This document shows, piece after piece, positions 1 through 10,700 of a stretch of DNA of 64,000 nucleotides. Under the pieces are notes generated by a model. The model had not been told where the DNA came from, searched no databases, and was given only the letters and a program-made list of their open reading frames with translations. A program made the position numbers and the translations under genes. The DNA is from SIG653 sp964509125 (lineage in GTDB: Bacteria > Bacillota > Clostridia > Oscillospirales > CAG-382). Within the stretch, counting starts at the first letter, position 1. Each line of letters opens with the position of its first letter. The stretch lies in the NCBI GenBank assembly GCA_964509125.1, contig CAZDVZ010000003.1, positions 19,987 to 83,986 of the forward strand, written 5' to 3'.

Positions 1-2
1 GC

Positions 3-1124
3 AAAAGCTGCAAAATGCGCCACAGAGCCGATCAACTTATTGAAAATAGCTGTAAAGAGAAGGGAATTGAAGTTCGTTGTGACGGAATGACAAACGATGA
101 GCTTTACAACTATATTGTTGACAACAAAATTACTTGTCCCGGTTGCGGAAAAAGCGAATTTACACCTATCAGAAAATTCAATATGATGTTTAAAACCTTC
201 CAAGGTGTTACAGAAGACAATCAAGCGCAGGTTTATCTACGTCCCGAAACGGCGCAAGGTATTTTTGTAAACTTTAAAAATATTCAAAGAACTTCAAGAA
301 AAAAAGTGCCTTTCGGCGTTTGTCAGGTGGGAAAATCATTCCGTAACGAGATTACGCCCGGAAACTTCACTTTCAGAACAAGAGAATTTGAACAGATGGA
401 GCTTGAGTTTTTCTGCAAGCCGGGAACTGACCTTGAATGGTTTGAATATTGGAAAAACTACTGCGAAAACTTCCTCTACAGCTTGGGAATGAAAAAAGAG
501 AATCTCAGGCTTCGTGATCACGCTAAAGAAGAGCTTTCTCATTATTCCAACGCAACTACAGACTTCGAATTTTTGTTCCCGTTCGGATGGGGCGAGCTTT
601 GGGGTGTTGCCGACAGAACAGACTTTGACCTTAAGGCGCACATGAACAAGAGCGGTGAAAATCTTGAATATTTTGATCCCGAAACAAACGAAAAATACAT
701 TCCTTATGTAATTGAGCCATCGCTTGGTGCAGACAGAGTTATGCTTGCATTCCTCGTTGATGCTTATGATGAAGAAAATGTTGGAACAGAAGAAAAACCC
801 GACATGAGAACCGTTCTCAGACTTCACCACGCCCTTGCACCGGTTAAAGCCGCCGTACTTCCCCTGTCAAAGAAGCTGGCAGATGGTGCAAAAGAAATTT
901 ACGAAAACCTTGCAAAATCTTTTACCGTTGAATATGACGACGCCGCAAGTATCGGTAAGCGTTACCGCAGACAAGACGAAATCGGTACTCCCTTCTGTAT
1001 AACATATGACTTTGATTCTGAAACAGACGGTTCGGTTACTGTTAGAGAAAGAGACTCGATGGAACAAGTTCGAATTCCCATTTCAGAGCTTGAAGCATAT
1101 CTTACCGAAAAACTCAAGTTTTAA
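3..1124 (+). CDS. glyS: Glycyl-tRNA synthetase, 5'-truncated by the window edge
   Basis: Charges tRNA-Gly with glycine in the cytoplasm. It is the alpha2-type, single-chain class II enzyme (GlyQS type). The reading frame is open to the first bases of the window and reads KSCKMRHRADQLIEN, which is internal sequence of this family, so the true start lies upstream; about 370 of roughly 460 residues are present. Visible hallmarks are a CPGCG metal-binding-like element, the class II motif 2 region (GKSFRNEITP, then FRTREFEQME), motif 3 (EPSLGADR) and the C-terminal anticodon-binding domain. A lipoprotein gene starts 8 bases after the stop. Confidence 0.95.
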   Translation, partial: KSCKMRHRADQLIENSCKEKGIEVRCDGMTNDELYNYIVDNKITCPGCGKSEFTPIRKFNMMFKTFQGVTEDNQAQVYLRPETAQGIFVNFKNIQRTSRKKVPFGVCQVGKSFRNEITPGNFTFRTREFEQMELEFFCKPGTDLEWFEYWKNYCENFLYSLGMKKENLRLRDHAKEELSHYSNATTDFEFLFPFGWGELWGVADRTDFDLKAHMNKSGENLEYFDPETNEKYIPYVIEPSLGADRVMLAFLVDAYDEENVGTEEKPDMRTVLRLHHALAPVKAAVLPLSKKLADGAKEIYENLAKSFTVEYDDAASIGKRYRRQDEIGTPFCITYDFDSETDGSVTVRERDSMEQVRIPISELEAYLTEKLKF

Positions 1125-1132
1125 TTAACGAT

Positions 1133-1771
1133 ATGACAAAAAAATTTATTTTATTGGCTTTATCACTTTTACTTTGCGTATCAACCGCAAGCTGCTCGGA
1201 CGAGGATAACGAAAGCAGTACATCATCCGGAAAAAGCAACAGCTCAACTGTAATTTCAGAAGATGTTATTGGATATGAAAGCGGATATCTCTCCGTTGAG
1301 CTTTTTAACTTTACTGCCAAAATTGACGGTGTTGATTATATATTGCCTGCATTACAAACCGCTTTTACAAAAAACGGTTGGGATATCTCCGGCAACGAAA
1401 ATTCCACGGTTAAAGCAAGCTTTAAAGAAGACGCCGTTATGTCAAAAGGGAACAACGTCTTTAATATTCAAGTTATCAATCCCACAAAAAACGCGCTCCC
1501 TTTTGAAGAATGTCCCGTCGGCAGGATCTCCTATGACTTTTCGGGCGACGCTGAGATTTATATAGCCGACAGCTTCTTGCTAAACGAAGCTACCATCGAC
1601 TCTGTTAAAGAAAAATACGGCGAAGGCGCAACGGAAGAAAATCTCAAAACCCGTTCCACCCTCACCTACGGCGGAAAAAGCGAAACGGGAAACTACGCGG
1701 AATATTTATTTGAGTTCGATGAAGACGGAAAAATTACAAACTTTTCCATGGTAAACTTCTATATTGAATAG
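1133..1771 (+). CDS. Putative lipoprotein of unknown function
   Basis: 212 residues. A hydrophobic leader (residues 4-18) ends in a lipobox-like STASC, so Cys21 would be lipidated and the protein anchored to the outer face of the membrane. The next 20 residues are a Ser/Asp/Glu-rich linker. The rest is a soluble domain I do not recognise. The gene starts 8 bases after glyS without a clear Shine-Dalgarno sequence, suggesting read-through or coupling, and is followed by a strong hairpin at 1781-1810. Confidence 0.75.
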   Translation: MTKKFILLALSLLLCVSTASCSDEDNESSTSSGKSNSSTVISEDVIGYESGYLSVELFNFTAKIDGVDYILPALQTAFTKNGWDISGNENSTVKASFKEDAVMSKGNNVFNIQVINPTKNALPFEECPVGRISYDFSGDAEIYIADSFLLNEATIDSVKEKYGEGATEENLKTRSTLTYGGKSETGNYAEYLFEFDEDGKITNFSMVNFYIE

Positions 1772-1780
1772 CTATTCTTG

Positions 1781-1810
1781 TTTGGGGGCTTTTTGAAAAA
1801 AGCCCCCAAA
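1781..1810 (+). terminator. Hairpin after the glyS-lipoprotein pair
   Basis: Inverted repeat TTTGGGGGCTTTTT / AAAAAGCCCCCAAA starting 9 bases after the lipoprotein stop. The stem is long and GC-cored, but no clear T-run follows on the plus strand, so termination is inferred from position and stem strength. Confidence 0.6.
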
Positions 1811-1878
1811 CCCCAAAAACTTTAGTTTTGAAAGTAATGATTTTGATATCTTAACCCTAAAACTTTAATTTTAAATTC

Positions 1879-1905
1879 AAAAACGGAGCCGACGGCTCCG
1901 TTTTC
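1879..1905 (-). terminator. Rho-independent terminator of the lipoprotein operon
   Basis: Stem AAAACGGAGCC / GGCTCCGTTTT with a three-base loop. On the minus strand it is followed by a T-run, 12 bases after the stop of the last lipoprotein gene at 1917. Confidence 0.85.
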
Positions 1906-1916
1906 ATCTTTAATTT

Positions 1917-2777
1917 TTATTTAGCTGTTTCTTCTACATATCCTTCGGGAATTTCGAAATTAGCGTCCGAAACATCATAACTTAATTCACATTCCATGAT
2001 TATATCAATGGGAAGCAGCCCAGGTATTGAAATATATTTCATTTTACCATCCTTTGTAAAGATTCCCATTCTCATTTCGTCTTCTTCAAAATAATCAACA
2101 GTATATTTAACACCGTCGATCTCAACCTCATCGGTTTCAACGTAACGGGAAAGCATATCTTGAATCTCAGTGGAGATATCAAATTCTTCGTCATCCACGC
2201 TTGCTACTGTATATGTTTTATTTTCGTGATCTAAAACATATTCCACATCACCGATGCTTATTGTCTCTTCCACAACTGAGTTCTCAAAAAAAAGCACACC
2301 TGCTGCATAAAATTGCACGTTCGTCTGTGATATTGTATTTTCTTTTGCCGTTAAATCCGTATTATCCATGTAATCAACGAAAGATACTTTTATTGAACCA
2401 CTCATTTCAACACCGGGATCTTCTCCCGCCATGGCAACTATATCCTCATGAGCAAGCTCCAAATCGGCCGACAAACGCATTACCCACGTATTGTCGTCCC
2501 CTTGGTAATATTTTTCCAGAGCAACTATGGATGCGGGTCTGTCATCATCCTCAGAAGAAGTATTTTCGGATGTGGCGTCTTCGGATGTGGCGTCGTCCTC
2601 AGCAGACTCGTCATCGTTCGAGCCGTCAACTGATGCTACGGAAGATGTTTTGTCTGTAGATTCGTCATCGTCATCTACAGAGCTGCTTTTTTCCTCGCCG
2701 CAAGATGCAAGTGCGGAAACGATCATCATTGCACAAAGAAAAACACTGATTTTTTTGAAAAATTTTGTGGATTTCAT
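1917..2777 (-). CDS. Lipoprotein, third of three tandem paralogs
   Basis: 286 residues. Signal peptide MKSTKFFKKISVFLCAMM, lipobox SALASC with Cys26 as the lipidation site, then a strongly acidic Asp/Ser/Glu/Thr linker to about residue 80, then a soluble domain of about 200 residues with no family I recognise. Expected on the outer face of the cytoplasmic membrane. The first 190 coding bases are nearly identical to the neighbouring gene at 2853-3728, while the rest diverged, pointing to recent duplication or gene conversion of the leader. It is the last gene of the minus-strand operon, with a GGAGAGAG-like ribosome site upstream. Confidence 0.85.
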   Translation of the reverse strand: MKSTKFFKKISVFLCAMMIVSALASCGEEKSSSVDDDDESTDKTSSVASVDGSNDDESAEDDATSEDATSENTSSEDDDRPASIVALEKYYQGDDNTWVMRLSADLELAHEDIVAMAGEDPGVEMSGSIKVSFVDYMDNTDLTAKENTISQTNVQFYAAGVLFFENSVVEETISIGDVEYVLDHENKTYTVASVDDEEFDISTEIQDMLSRYVETDEVEIDGVKYTVDYFEEDEMRMGIFTKDGKMKYISIPGLLPIDIIMECELSYDVSDANFEIPEGYVEETAK

Positions 2778-2782
2778 TTTTT
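2590..2782 (-). repeat. Direct repeat copy A (lipoprotein leader and acidic linker)
   Basis: 193 bp matching 3541-3733 at a constant offset of 951 bp with a single substitution. It covers the start codon region, the signal peptide, the lipobox and part of the acidic linker. Identity continues more loosely into the GATGCCACATCCGAA-type linker repeats. Confidence 0.9.
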
Positions 2783-2809
2783 CTCTCTCCTTTTAAATTT
2801 CTATATTTG

Positions 2810-2838
2810 CAAATCGGGAGTGATGCACTCCCGATTTG
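2810..2838 (-). terminator. Hairpin between lipoprotein paralogs
   Basis: Perfect stem CAAATCGGGAGTG / CACTCCCGATTTG with a three-base loop, between the stop at 2853 and the next gene start at 2777. There is only a weak T-tract on either strand, so it may attenuate or protect mRNA ends rather than terminate fully. Confidence 0.55.
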
Positions 2839-2852
2839 TTTTCAATATTAAA

Positions 2853-3728
2853 TCAAAACTCTGTATAATCAGAAGGAATTTCAAAATCAGCGCCGGAAAT
2901 ATCGTGGTTTATACTTACTTTAAGAGTAACTGCGAAACCGGGGACGACTGCTTCCTCTTCAATATAAACGAGCTGACCGTCTTTTGTATAAATGCTGATA
3001 GTTTCTTCATCTGAAATTGCGAAGCGATCAACAGTATAGGTTTCGCCTTCGTATATTACTTCCTTTGTTTCAACATAGTTATCCATGGAAAGTCCGAGAA
3101 TGCCCTTTTGAGCTACATCTTTGCTATATGTTTTGTCTTCGTCATAGATAATATAGCTTTCTTCGCCAATAGTTACAGATCTAATTGCAATTTCCTCCGC
3201 TATATTTTCACCTTCAACAGAGATTTCCATCTTAATAGAACTAATGTTACATTCCTTGTATACATCGCCTGAATTGTCAATGTAGATTACCTCTTTCCCG
3301 GAAACAGAACCGGATGCCTCTACCAATGCAAAGCTGGGGTCTATAGATGCAAGAATGTCAGATGTAAGAGTAAGCGAGCCTTCTAATTCAAGTGCAAATT
3401 TGCCGTTGTAGTCTTCTTCAAGTTTTTCCAAAGCGATAAAAGCTGCAAGCTTTTTATCGTTGTCAATGGTTTCGGAAGAGGTTTCTTCGGATGTGGCGTC
3501 TTCGGATGTGGCGTCTTCGGATGTGGCATCTTCGGATGTGGCGTCGTCCTCAGCAGACTCGTCATCGTTCGAGCCGTCAACTGATGCTACGGAAGATGTT
3601 TTGTCTGTAGATTCGTCATCGTCATCTACAGAGCTGCTTTTTTCCTCGCCGCAAGATGCAAGTGCGGAAACGATCATCATTGCACAAAGAAAAATACTGA
3701 TTTTTTTGAAAAATTTTGTGGATTTCAT
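2853..3728 (-). CDS. Lipoprotein, second of three tandem paralogs
   Basis: 291 residues. Signal peptide and SALASC lipobox as in the gene downstream, then an acidic linker with four DATSE units, then a C-terminal domain of about 210 residues ending in an HDISGADFEIPSDY motif. Paralogs share the equivalent ending (DVSDANFEIPEGY; HDSVEVLFEIPEGY). The linker is encoded by 15-base tandem repeats that can change length by slippage. The ribosome site GGAGAA lies 8 bases before the ATG. The function is unknown; position after a large wall-anchored protein suggests envelope work. Confidence 0.85.
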   Translation of the reverse strand: MKSTKFFKKISIFLCAMMIVSALASCGEEKSSSVDDDDESTDKTSSVASVDGSNDDESAEDDATSEDATSEDATSEDATSEETSSETIDNDKKLAAFIALEKLEEDYNGKFALELEGSLTLTSDILASIDPSFALVEASGSVSGKEVIYIDNSGDVYKECNISSIKMEISVEGENIAEEIAIRSVTIGEESYIIYDEDKTYSKDVAQKGILGLSMDNYVETKEVIYEGETYTVDRFAISDEETISIYTKDGQLVYIEEEAVVPGFAVTLKVSINHDISGADFEIPSDYTEF

Positions 3729-3733
3729 TTTTA
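3541..3733 (-). repeat. Direct repeat copy B (lipoprotein leader and acidic linker)
   Basis: Partner of 2590-2782, one substitution in 193 bp. The neighbouring 3' halves of the two genes are clearly diverged, so the identity is confined to the signal peptide and linker region. Confidence 0.9.
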
Positions 3734-3763
3734 AAGTTCTCCATTTTTTTGTTTTTTTATTTT

Positions 3764-4675
3764 TTATTCTTCTACATATCCTTCGGGAATTTCAAACAAA
3801 ACTTCAACCGAATCATGATTTACTTCTATAGAGAAAAGAATGGTAAAATTATCTGTAAGTTTTTCTCCATATTGTATCAAACTACCGTTTTTCGTTACGA
3901 TAGAATATTCATCGCCATTGTTCATAGTAAACACGTCTGTTATGTATAATTCTCCGTCAATTTCTTCTTGAGTAGTCTCAACAGAAATTACGTCTTCCCA
4001 GTCAAAAAGCATATTTAAAAGAGAAGGAACAAAACTTGCACGTTCTTTGGTATATGTTTTATTTTCTTCATTAAAGGTGTACTTAAAGCCATCTTTAGTA
4101 AGCTTTCTCTCGTTATATACCTCCACGCCTTGTTCTTTTCCTAAAATTTCTGCAGATGCTTTAACAGAGGTGTATCTATAGAACTTGGGATCATCCCCTG
4201 TGTTATCATAGCATATCTCCCCCTCCGCATTCAATACTGCTTCTGCGGGAACACCTATTAGCAACTTCAATGTGTCCTTATCCACATTTATTACAGACGA
4301 AAACGTAAGAGTGAACTTGTCCGTAAGCTGGCTGATCAATTTTTGATACGCCATCGCACCTTCTGTGTTCTTGATTTCTTCCGGCACATTTTCAAAAAGC
4401 GCTTTCACTTCTTCTGTTATCTCACCTTGAGATTCCACTTCGTCAGAAGGCGTTTCTTCTGTGGAGACATCATCTGACGTTTGTTCCGTTTGGGATTCAT
4501 CGGTTGATTGATCTTCAACAGACTCTAAAGACTGTTGTTCTTCCGCCAAAGAAGATTCTTCCTCGGTTTCTTCTACCGCGCTGCTTTTTTCTTCACCACA
4601 AGATGCAAGAGAAGAAAGTACCATGGCGGCGCAAAGGATGAGTCCGAATTTCCTAAAAAGCTTGTTTGATTTCAT
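3764..4675 (-). CDS. Lipoprotein, first of three tandem paralogs
   Basis: 303 residues. Leader MKSNKLFRKFGLILCAAMVL with lipobox SSLASC, a Glu/Ser/Thr-rich linker to about residue 90, then a soluble domain with the same C-terminal pattern as the two downstream paralogs, ending FEIPEGYVEE. It is diverged from the other two throughout, including at DNA level, so it is an older copy. A GGGGGA ribosome site lies 8 bases before the ATG. A hairpin separates it from the adhesin gene, and no promoter is visible in between. Confidence 0.85.
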   Translation of the reverse strand: MKSNKLFRKFGLILCAAMVLSSLASCGEEKSSAVEETEEESSLAEEQQSLESVEDQSTDESQTEQTSDDVSTEETPSDEVESQGEITEEVKALFENVPEEIKNTEGAMAYQKLISQLTDKFTLTFSSVINVDKDTLKLLIGVPAEAVLNAEGEICYDNTGDDPKFYRYTSVKASAEILGKEQGVEVYNERKLTKDGFKYTFNEENKTYTKERASFVPSLLNMLFDWEDVISVETTQEEIDGELYITDVFTMNNGDEYSIVTKNGSLIQYGEKLTDNFTILFSIEVNHDSVEVLFEIPEGYVEE

Positions 4676-4701
4676 TTTAAAATCCCCCTTGCTTTTGTTT
4701 C

Positions 4702-4732
4702 ATTCTGCGGAGAGGATAACTCTCCGCAGAAT
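4702..4732 (-). terminator. Hairpin between the adhesin and the lipoprotein genes
   Basis: Stem ATTCTGCGGAGA / TCTCCGCAGAAT with a seven-base loop, just after the adhesin stop. No T-run follows on the minus strand, so partial read-through into the three lipoprotein genes is plausible. Confidence 0.6.
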
Positions 4733-4739
4733 TATTTTT

Positions 4740-7700
4740 TTATCCTCTTATTTTTCTTTTTTTCATTTCAAGAACTATTAGCGCAAAGGCAGACAAGGAT
4801 GCCAAAACCGCAAACAAAGCTGTTCCGGATCTATCACCCGTCTCTGCGGGAAGTTCGAATTCTGCTACGATATCTACCTTCTGATCAAGAACGTCCTCGG
4901 TTATTTTACCCGAAGCATTTTCCTTTATCTCTCCGTTATATGTGAGGGAGAGCAGGTTTGTCAACACTTCTTCGTATGCATCTACTGTATATGTGTCGCC
5001 CCAATTCAATTCAAATTGGAAGGAAGTTCCGTTTTTAACTGTTACAATTCCATCGGTAACTTCAACAGCTTCGCCGTTAACGTAACATATACCCACATAT
5101 GGGTTTTCGTTCACTTTTACATACACATCAACACTTTGATCTTCAGCATCATTCGAAGATGTGTAGGTTACAGTTACTTTTCCAACGATCTTAATGTTCA
5201 CAATAGCTTCGCCATCATTTACAGCCACTATCTGATCGTTATCTTTAAGGAGTACAGCATATTCGGTTTCATCCACCTTATAGCCTTCAAGTCCCTTTGT
5301 TTCTTTAACAACGTAAACAGTACCTTCTGCACTCTTTACGGGAAGCGATATTGATGTTGCCATTCCGTTACCGTCTGTAACGATAGTTTCAACAAAAGCG
5401 CCGCTATGAGTGTAAATGGAAAATTCTACTCCCGCAAGAGGCGTTCCCTTATCATCGGTTTTGAGTAATGTGATTTTGCCTGTAGAATAATAGTTTATAA
5501 CAGGAGTTGATGTAAGCTCTTTTACGCAGTTGTCTTCATCAAGAGAAACCGCCCATACATCGTATACAGGCACGAAAGGTGCAATAGCCTTTGTTTCCTT
5601 AACGTAATATATACCGAGTTTAAGGTTTGTACTTATAGCTTTTCCGTCTGCACCCGTTGTCATAACTTCAACAACCTGTGTGCATTCTTTATCAGCATAT
5701 ACGGTAAATTCAACGCCTGCAAGAGGTGTTCCGTCTTCGGATTGCTTTGTAAGAGAGATCTGTCCTCTCTTGAAGTAGTTTACAATTGCATTGCCTGCAT
5801 TTATTTCAACTATTTGACCATCTGTCAAAAGCACCGCTTCGTACTTTGTTCCGTCAAGTCTGTATTCATCCAATGTGGCTGTTTCAACAACATAATATTT
5901 TGTGCCGTTAACGCCATCTTGAATGGTTTGGCTGCAAGTAACTACTTTTCCGTCCTCTCCTGTGTAAACTTTTGAGCTCTCTCTCATATTTTCATCGTAG
6001 ATGGTGAACTCAACGCCTGCTAAAGGTTTGCCTTCTTCATCTGTCTTGAAAATAGATATGCATCCCGACGCGCGGAAGTTTACGATAGGTCTATCAAAAA
6101 CGGGAACGTACAGTACGTCCTCTGATCCATCGCCTACGATCTCAACTGTATAGATATCCGGATTAATTACATATGATTTATCCGGGTTGTTTGTTTCTTT
6201 TACATAATATATACCGAAAGGAAGAACTTCGCTTATTCCTTTTCCGTTTTCATCTGTAATGATGGTGCAAACAACATCTGTAAGTGCGTTATCTGAATAT
6301 ACGGTAAACTCAACGCCTGCAAGAGGTGAGCCTGATTCGTTAACCTTTTCCAAAGTGAGATAACCCTCTTTGATCTTGTTAACAATGGGGTTGCCATCAT
6401 TAAGCTCATAGATCTGGTTATCATCCTTGAGAACAGCGGTAAATATCTCTTCTCCCATATAAACATAATCGGGAGCGTGAACTTCTTTTACGGTAAATAC
6501 ATTTTCTTCGCCAACAGAAATATTAAGTGCAGAAGATATAGCCTTACCGTTTTCATCGGTTGTAATCACCTCAACGGAGTTTCCGTTGGAATCATTGATT
6601 TCAAACTTAACGCCTTCCATCGGGTTGCCGTTGCTGTCAACCTTTTCAAGAGAGATATATGCGCCTGCTTTAATGTTATAAACTGTCTGTGTATATAACA
6701 GACCGTTTACGGAAAGGGAAAATTCGTAAACAGAATCGGAAACAATGTATGTTTTATCGGGGTTGGAAATTTCTTTTACAAAATATGTTCCCAATTTAAG
6801 ATCGCTGCTTGTTGCAGAGCCTGAAATGTCCGTTGTCATGGTTTCCAAAAGCTGTGTGCAGTTTTTATCAGAATAAATTCCAAACACAACGCCTTCAAGC
6901 AACGCATCATTTTCGCCTTTTTTGGAAATTGCAATATTCGCTTTTTTGAAATAGTTTCGTATCACTCTTTCGCCTTCATCTGCCGCCAAACCGACAGGAT
7001 TTTCAGGAGTGAGAGTTACTGCAAACACGTCTTCACGAAGAATATATTCTTCGGAAACCTTTGCTTCTGCAACATAATATGTAGTGGAAGCTCCATAAAT
7101 TGTAAGGGCTTTTGTTTCTGCATATCCTTCTTCATTTGTTGTTATGGTATCTACCAATGTTTCAAGAGAAGCATCGGAGAACACGTTGAACACAACGCCT
7201 GAAAGAGCAAAACCGTCTTCGCCTACCTTGGTAAGAGTTACTTTACCTGTAACTCTGTTGTTTGTAATGTTCAAAATCACTTCGGGATTGCTGTCGCTGA
7301 GAGTTACTGTTTCCAAATAATCGGGAGTTTCAAATCCGGGGTTGGGGTTGGATACTTCGGTAACCGTATAATCGCCGTGGAGCAATTTTCCCGTGGTAGC
7401 AAATCCCGCACCGTCTGTGGTGATTACCATCTCAAAGTTTTCAGCCCCTGTAACGAGGAAAGCAACGCCTTCCAAAAGAACTCCGTCATCGGAAGTTTTT
7501 ACTATTTTTATCTCGCCGTACTTCAAATAGTTGACAATGGCGTTATCTGTCAAGCTTACCGTCTTGCCCGAATGTTCATTTTTCAAAACTATACTGTAAA
7601 CAGTACTGTCGAGAGTATAATTATCACCTGTTTTTGTTTCTTTTACGTAATATGTAACACTATTTGCATAAAGGTCAGATGACAACGCAGTTCCTTTATC

Positions 7701-10700
7701 GTTAGTCACCAATGTTTCAATGGCGTTTGTACATTCTTTATCGGCATATACAGTAAACTCCACGCCCGCAAGCGCCACTGTTGCTCCATCGATAGAAGTT
7801 TCGCCTTCTTTTGTGATTAAAATGTTTGCATACGGTTCTCCCGCCCAAATCATCCAGTTGGAGGTATTTTTGCCGTCGAGAGTTCCAAAAGCTCCGTTTT
7901 TAACAGTTGTGAAAACTCGGTCACTTTCGTGAACTTCCGTAATTCCGTCAAGATTAAGTGCGCCTGTATCAAATGATGCGGTTTTAAACGATGCAAAGTT
8001 ACGGTTGTGTCCCGTTCTTACGCCTTGCGAATTTTTATAGAAATAATCAGTAGTTGCAGTATCAATATTTGATCCCACATCTGAGCTTTCAAGGAAGGAT
8101 GTAACATAAGTACCCGATTTTTTCTCGCCATTAACATAAAGTGCGCTGTCTCCGGTGATCGAACCATAAACAGTAAGAATAGCTGATACACTTGAGTTTT
8201 GAGCCGCCTCTTCTTCATCCGTTACAGTTCTTGCGGGGATGGCGATAAAGCTTCCGGTTTCTCCAACGAGAGATGAAGGCAATACGTTTGTTCCCGCGGT
8301 ACTGTAAACGCCCTCTGCGCTAAACGCAGACCTAATCACCGCTTTGCCGGGTATATCAAGAGCGGAACCGTTACCAACGTACAATGCGGTAATACCTTCA
8401 AAGTATTCGCTATTGTCCCCTGTAAATGTAAGAGTGGAATTAATTACATTAACCTTTGAGAAATCGCTTATGGAATCCACATCGCCGCATTTTTCAAACA
8501 CATTGCTTGCGCTTCCGCCAAAATCATTAAAGTTCAGAACATAAACACTGTCGCCGGTAAAATTGGAAACAATATCATTTTCAGAGGCGGGAGCTTTTGG
8601 CAAACCGTTTATTTCGCCCTCGATGCCAAAAATAAAATCATTTTCTGTTCCGCTTATATTAATTTCAACGGCTTCTGCAAATCCACTTTCACCGCCACCG
8701 TAAATATTGTTCACAAATCCTGTATTTACTGTGATGGTTGCTTTTTTAGCATTGGCATTTTTGCCGGCACCGAATACGTCGCCGGAAATGACAGCATTTC
8801 CAACGAAGGAAACATTTGTATTTCCCGACGCGCCGCTAACGCCGCCGCCGTATACAGAGCCTTTCACCGTGGAATCGTCTACAACAACGGTTGTATTGCC
8901 TGATGCGCCTGAGTTGCCACCGCCGTATACAGAGCCGCTTACAACACTGCCTTCATAAACACCCACTGTGGAAGATGTGCTGTTTGCATAAACGATGGTT
9001 GCTCCGTAATTTCCGCCAAATACGCTTCCATTAACTTTAGAGCCGTAAATGTAAGCAGAAGTCTCGCCGTACACGCCGCCATGTTGGCTTCCACCGTATA
9101 CAGAGCCTTGGATCACGGCATTTTCAACTTTAATTGTAGAGTTGCCTGTATTATATCCGTAATTTCCGCCTGCATAAACGTCATTCACAGAAACATTTCC
9201 GCTAATGGTAACAGTGGAATTAATAGCTTTTCCGTATTCGTTGGTTGTGTTTACTGAAGAAGCACCCTGACCGCCACCGTAAACATTGCCGCCTACGGAT
9301 GCACTTTCTTTAATTACTACATTGCTGTCTCCGTATATGCCTTTTCTAAGAGACCCGCCGTAAACATTTAAAGTAATTTTGGCTTTTCCGCCGATCGTAA
9401 CATTTACCGTCTTTTTGTCGCCGCCTTCAAATCCTACACCCGAATTCGCCGCAAAAGCTCCGCCGTTAACGCTGCCTTGAACAATGGCATTGCCAAACAC
9501 ATTAATGTAAATGCCGGAATCCGTATTGCTTTTTGAATTGCTTCCGTAAATATGAGCATATTTACCCACAGAACTAAGAAGACTTGCATTACAGAAAACA
9601 GTAATAAAAATATCACTATCGGATTCTGAATAATTGGAACAGTCGCCTATACCGTATACCGCTCCATGCTCGCCTGCATTAATAACAGCATCGCCGCAAA
9701 CGGTAACGTATATTTCGCCCGAATAGGTTTCCGTGTTTCCGCTGCCGGTAACAGCCGCAGAAAGAGTTCCGCCGTTAATAATAACGTGACATCCTCCGTC
9801 AACCGTGCCTTCACGTCCGCCGCCGAAAACAGAAACACTTTCCACTTCATCGAGGCCGCCGGAGGTTCCGTTAGCAATTGCATCTCCGTTTACTATAACA
9901 TATGTACTTCCGCTAACATTTCCTCTTCTTGAGCCGCCTTGAAGTTGATAATATGTCCTTGCGGTTCCGCCCATATAAACATAAGTGTTCCCGCTTACCG
10001 TGCCGCCTTCTTCATTACCGCCACGTATTATGTAATATTCTCCGCTGAGAACAATCAAATTAGTGTCACCATTAATATTTCGGGTTGCTGCTCCGCCATA
10101 AATACGGAATGCATTGGGATATGTATAAGCATATCCATCAGGAATATTTGTTCCCCATGTACAGGTAATACCGGTGCCTAAAATAAGGTCATTTCCGTTA
10201 GCGTACATACGCTCCTTCATTGATGAGCCCGATTTAAACGTAATGTCCTTAAACATAAGAGGCCCGGAAACATAAAATCTATAGTTAAAATCCAAAACCG
10301 CGGAAGGGGTGTTTCCTTTAATAACTACCAATCCGCTATGATTGGGTTCCGTGAAATAAGAGTCGGAATAGTTGTCTCCCTGAGAGCCAACAACTGTATA
10401 TGAAGGGTCATAAGAGGACGAATCAACGTAATACGCATAATAATCGTTTACAACAATGGTTCCGCTTCCGCCGTTGGCATTAATATACGCATAAGCCTCG
10501 GAAAGAGTAGAAAGTCCACCTGTTCCAACATATGCCACGGTTGTGCTTATTACATAAACCGTAATCTTGGGAACGGTATATGCGGCATAGTTTACATCTG
10601 TCAATTCTTTTGTAAGATAGTATTTATCCGTTTCAACTATTTCAGCCGTATAAACATTTTTCGTATTTATGGTTGAATAAGTTTTTGATGTGCCTCCATT

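Noticed and set aside
2201..2796. Plus-strand frames opposite the lipoprotein gene
   Set aside because: Low-complexity antisense of the acidic linker; no start signals.
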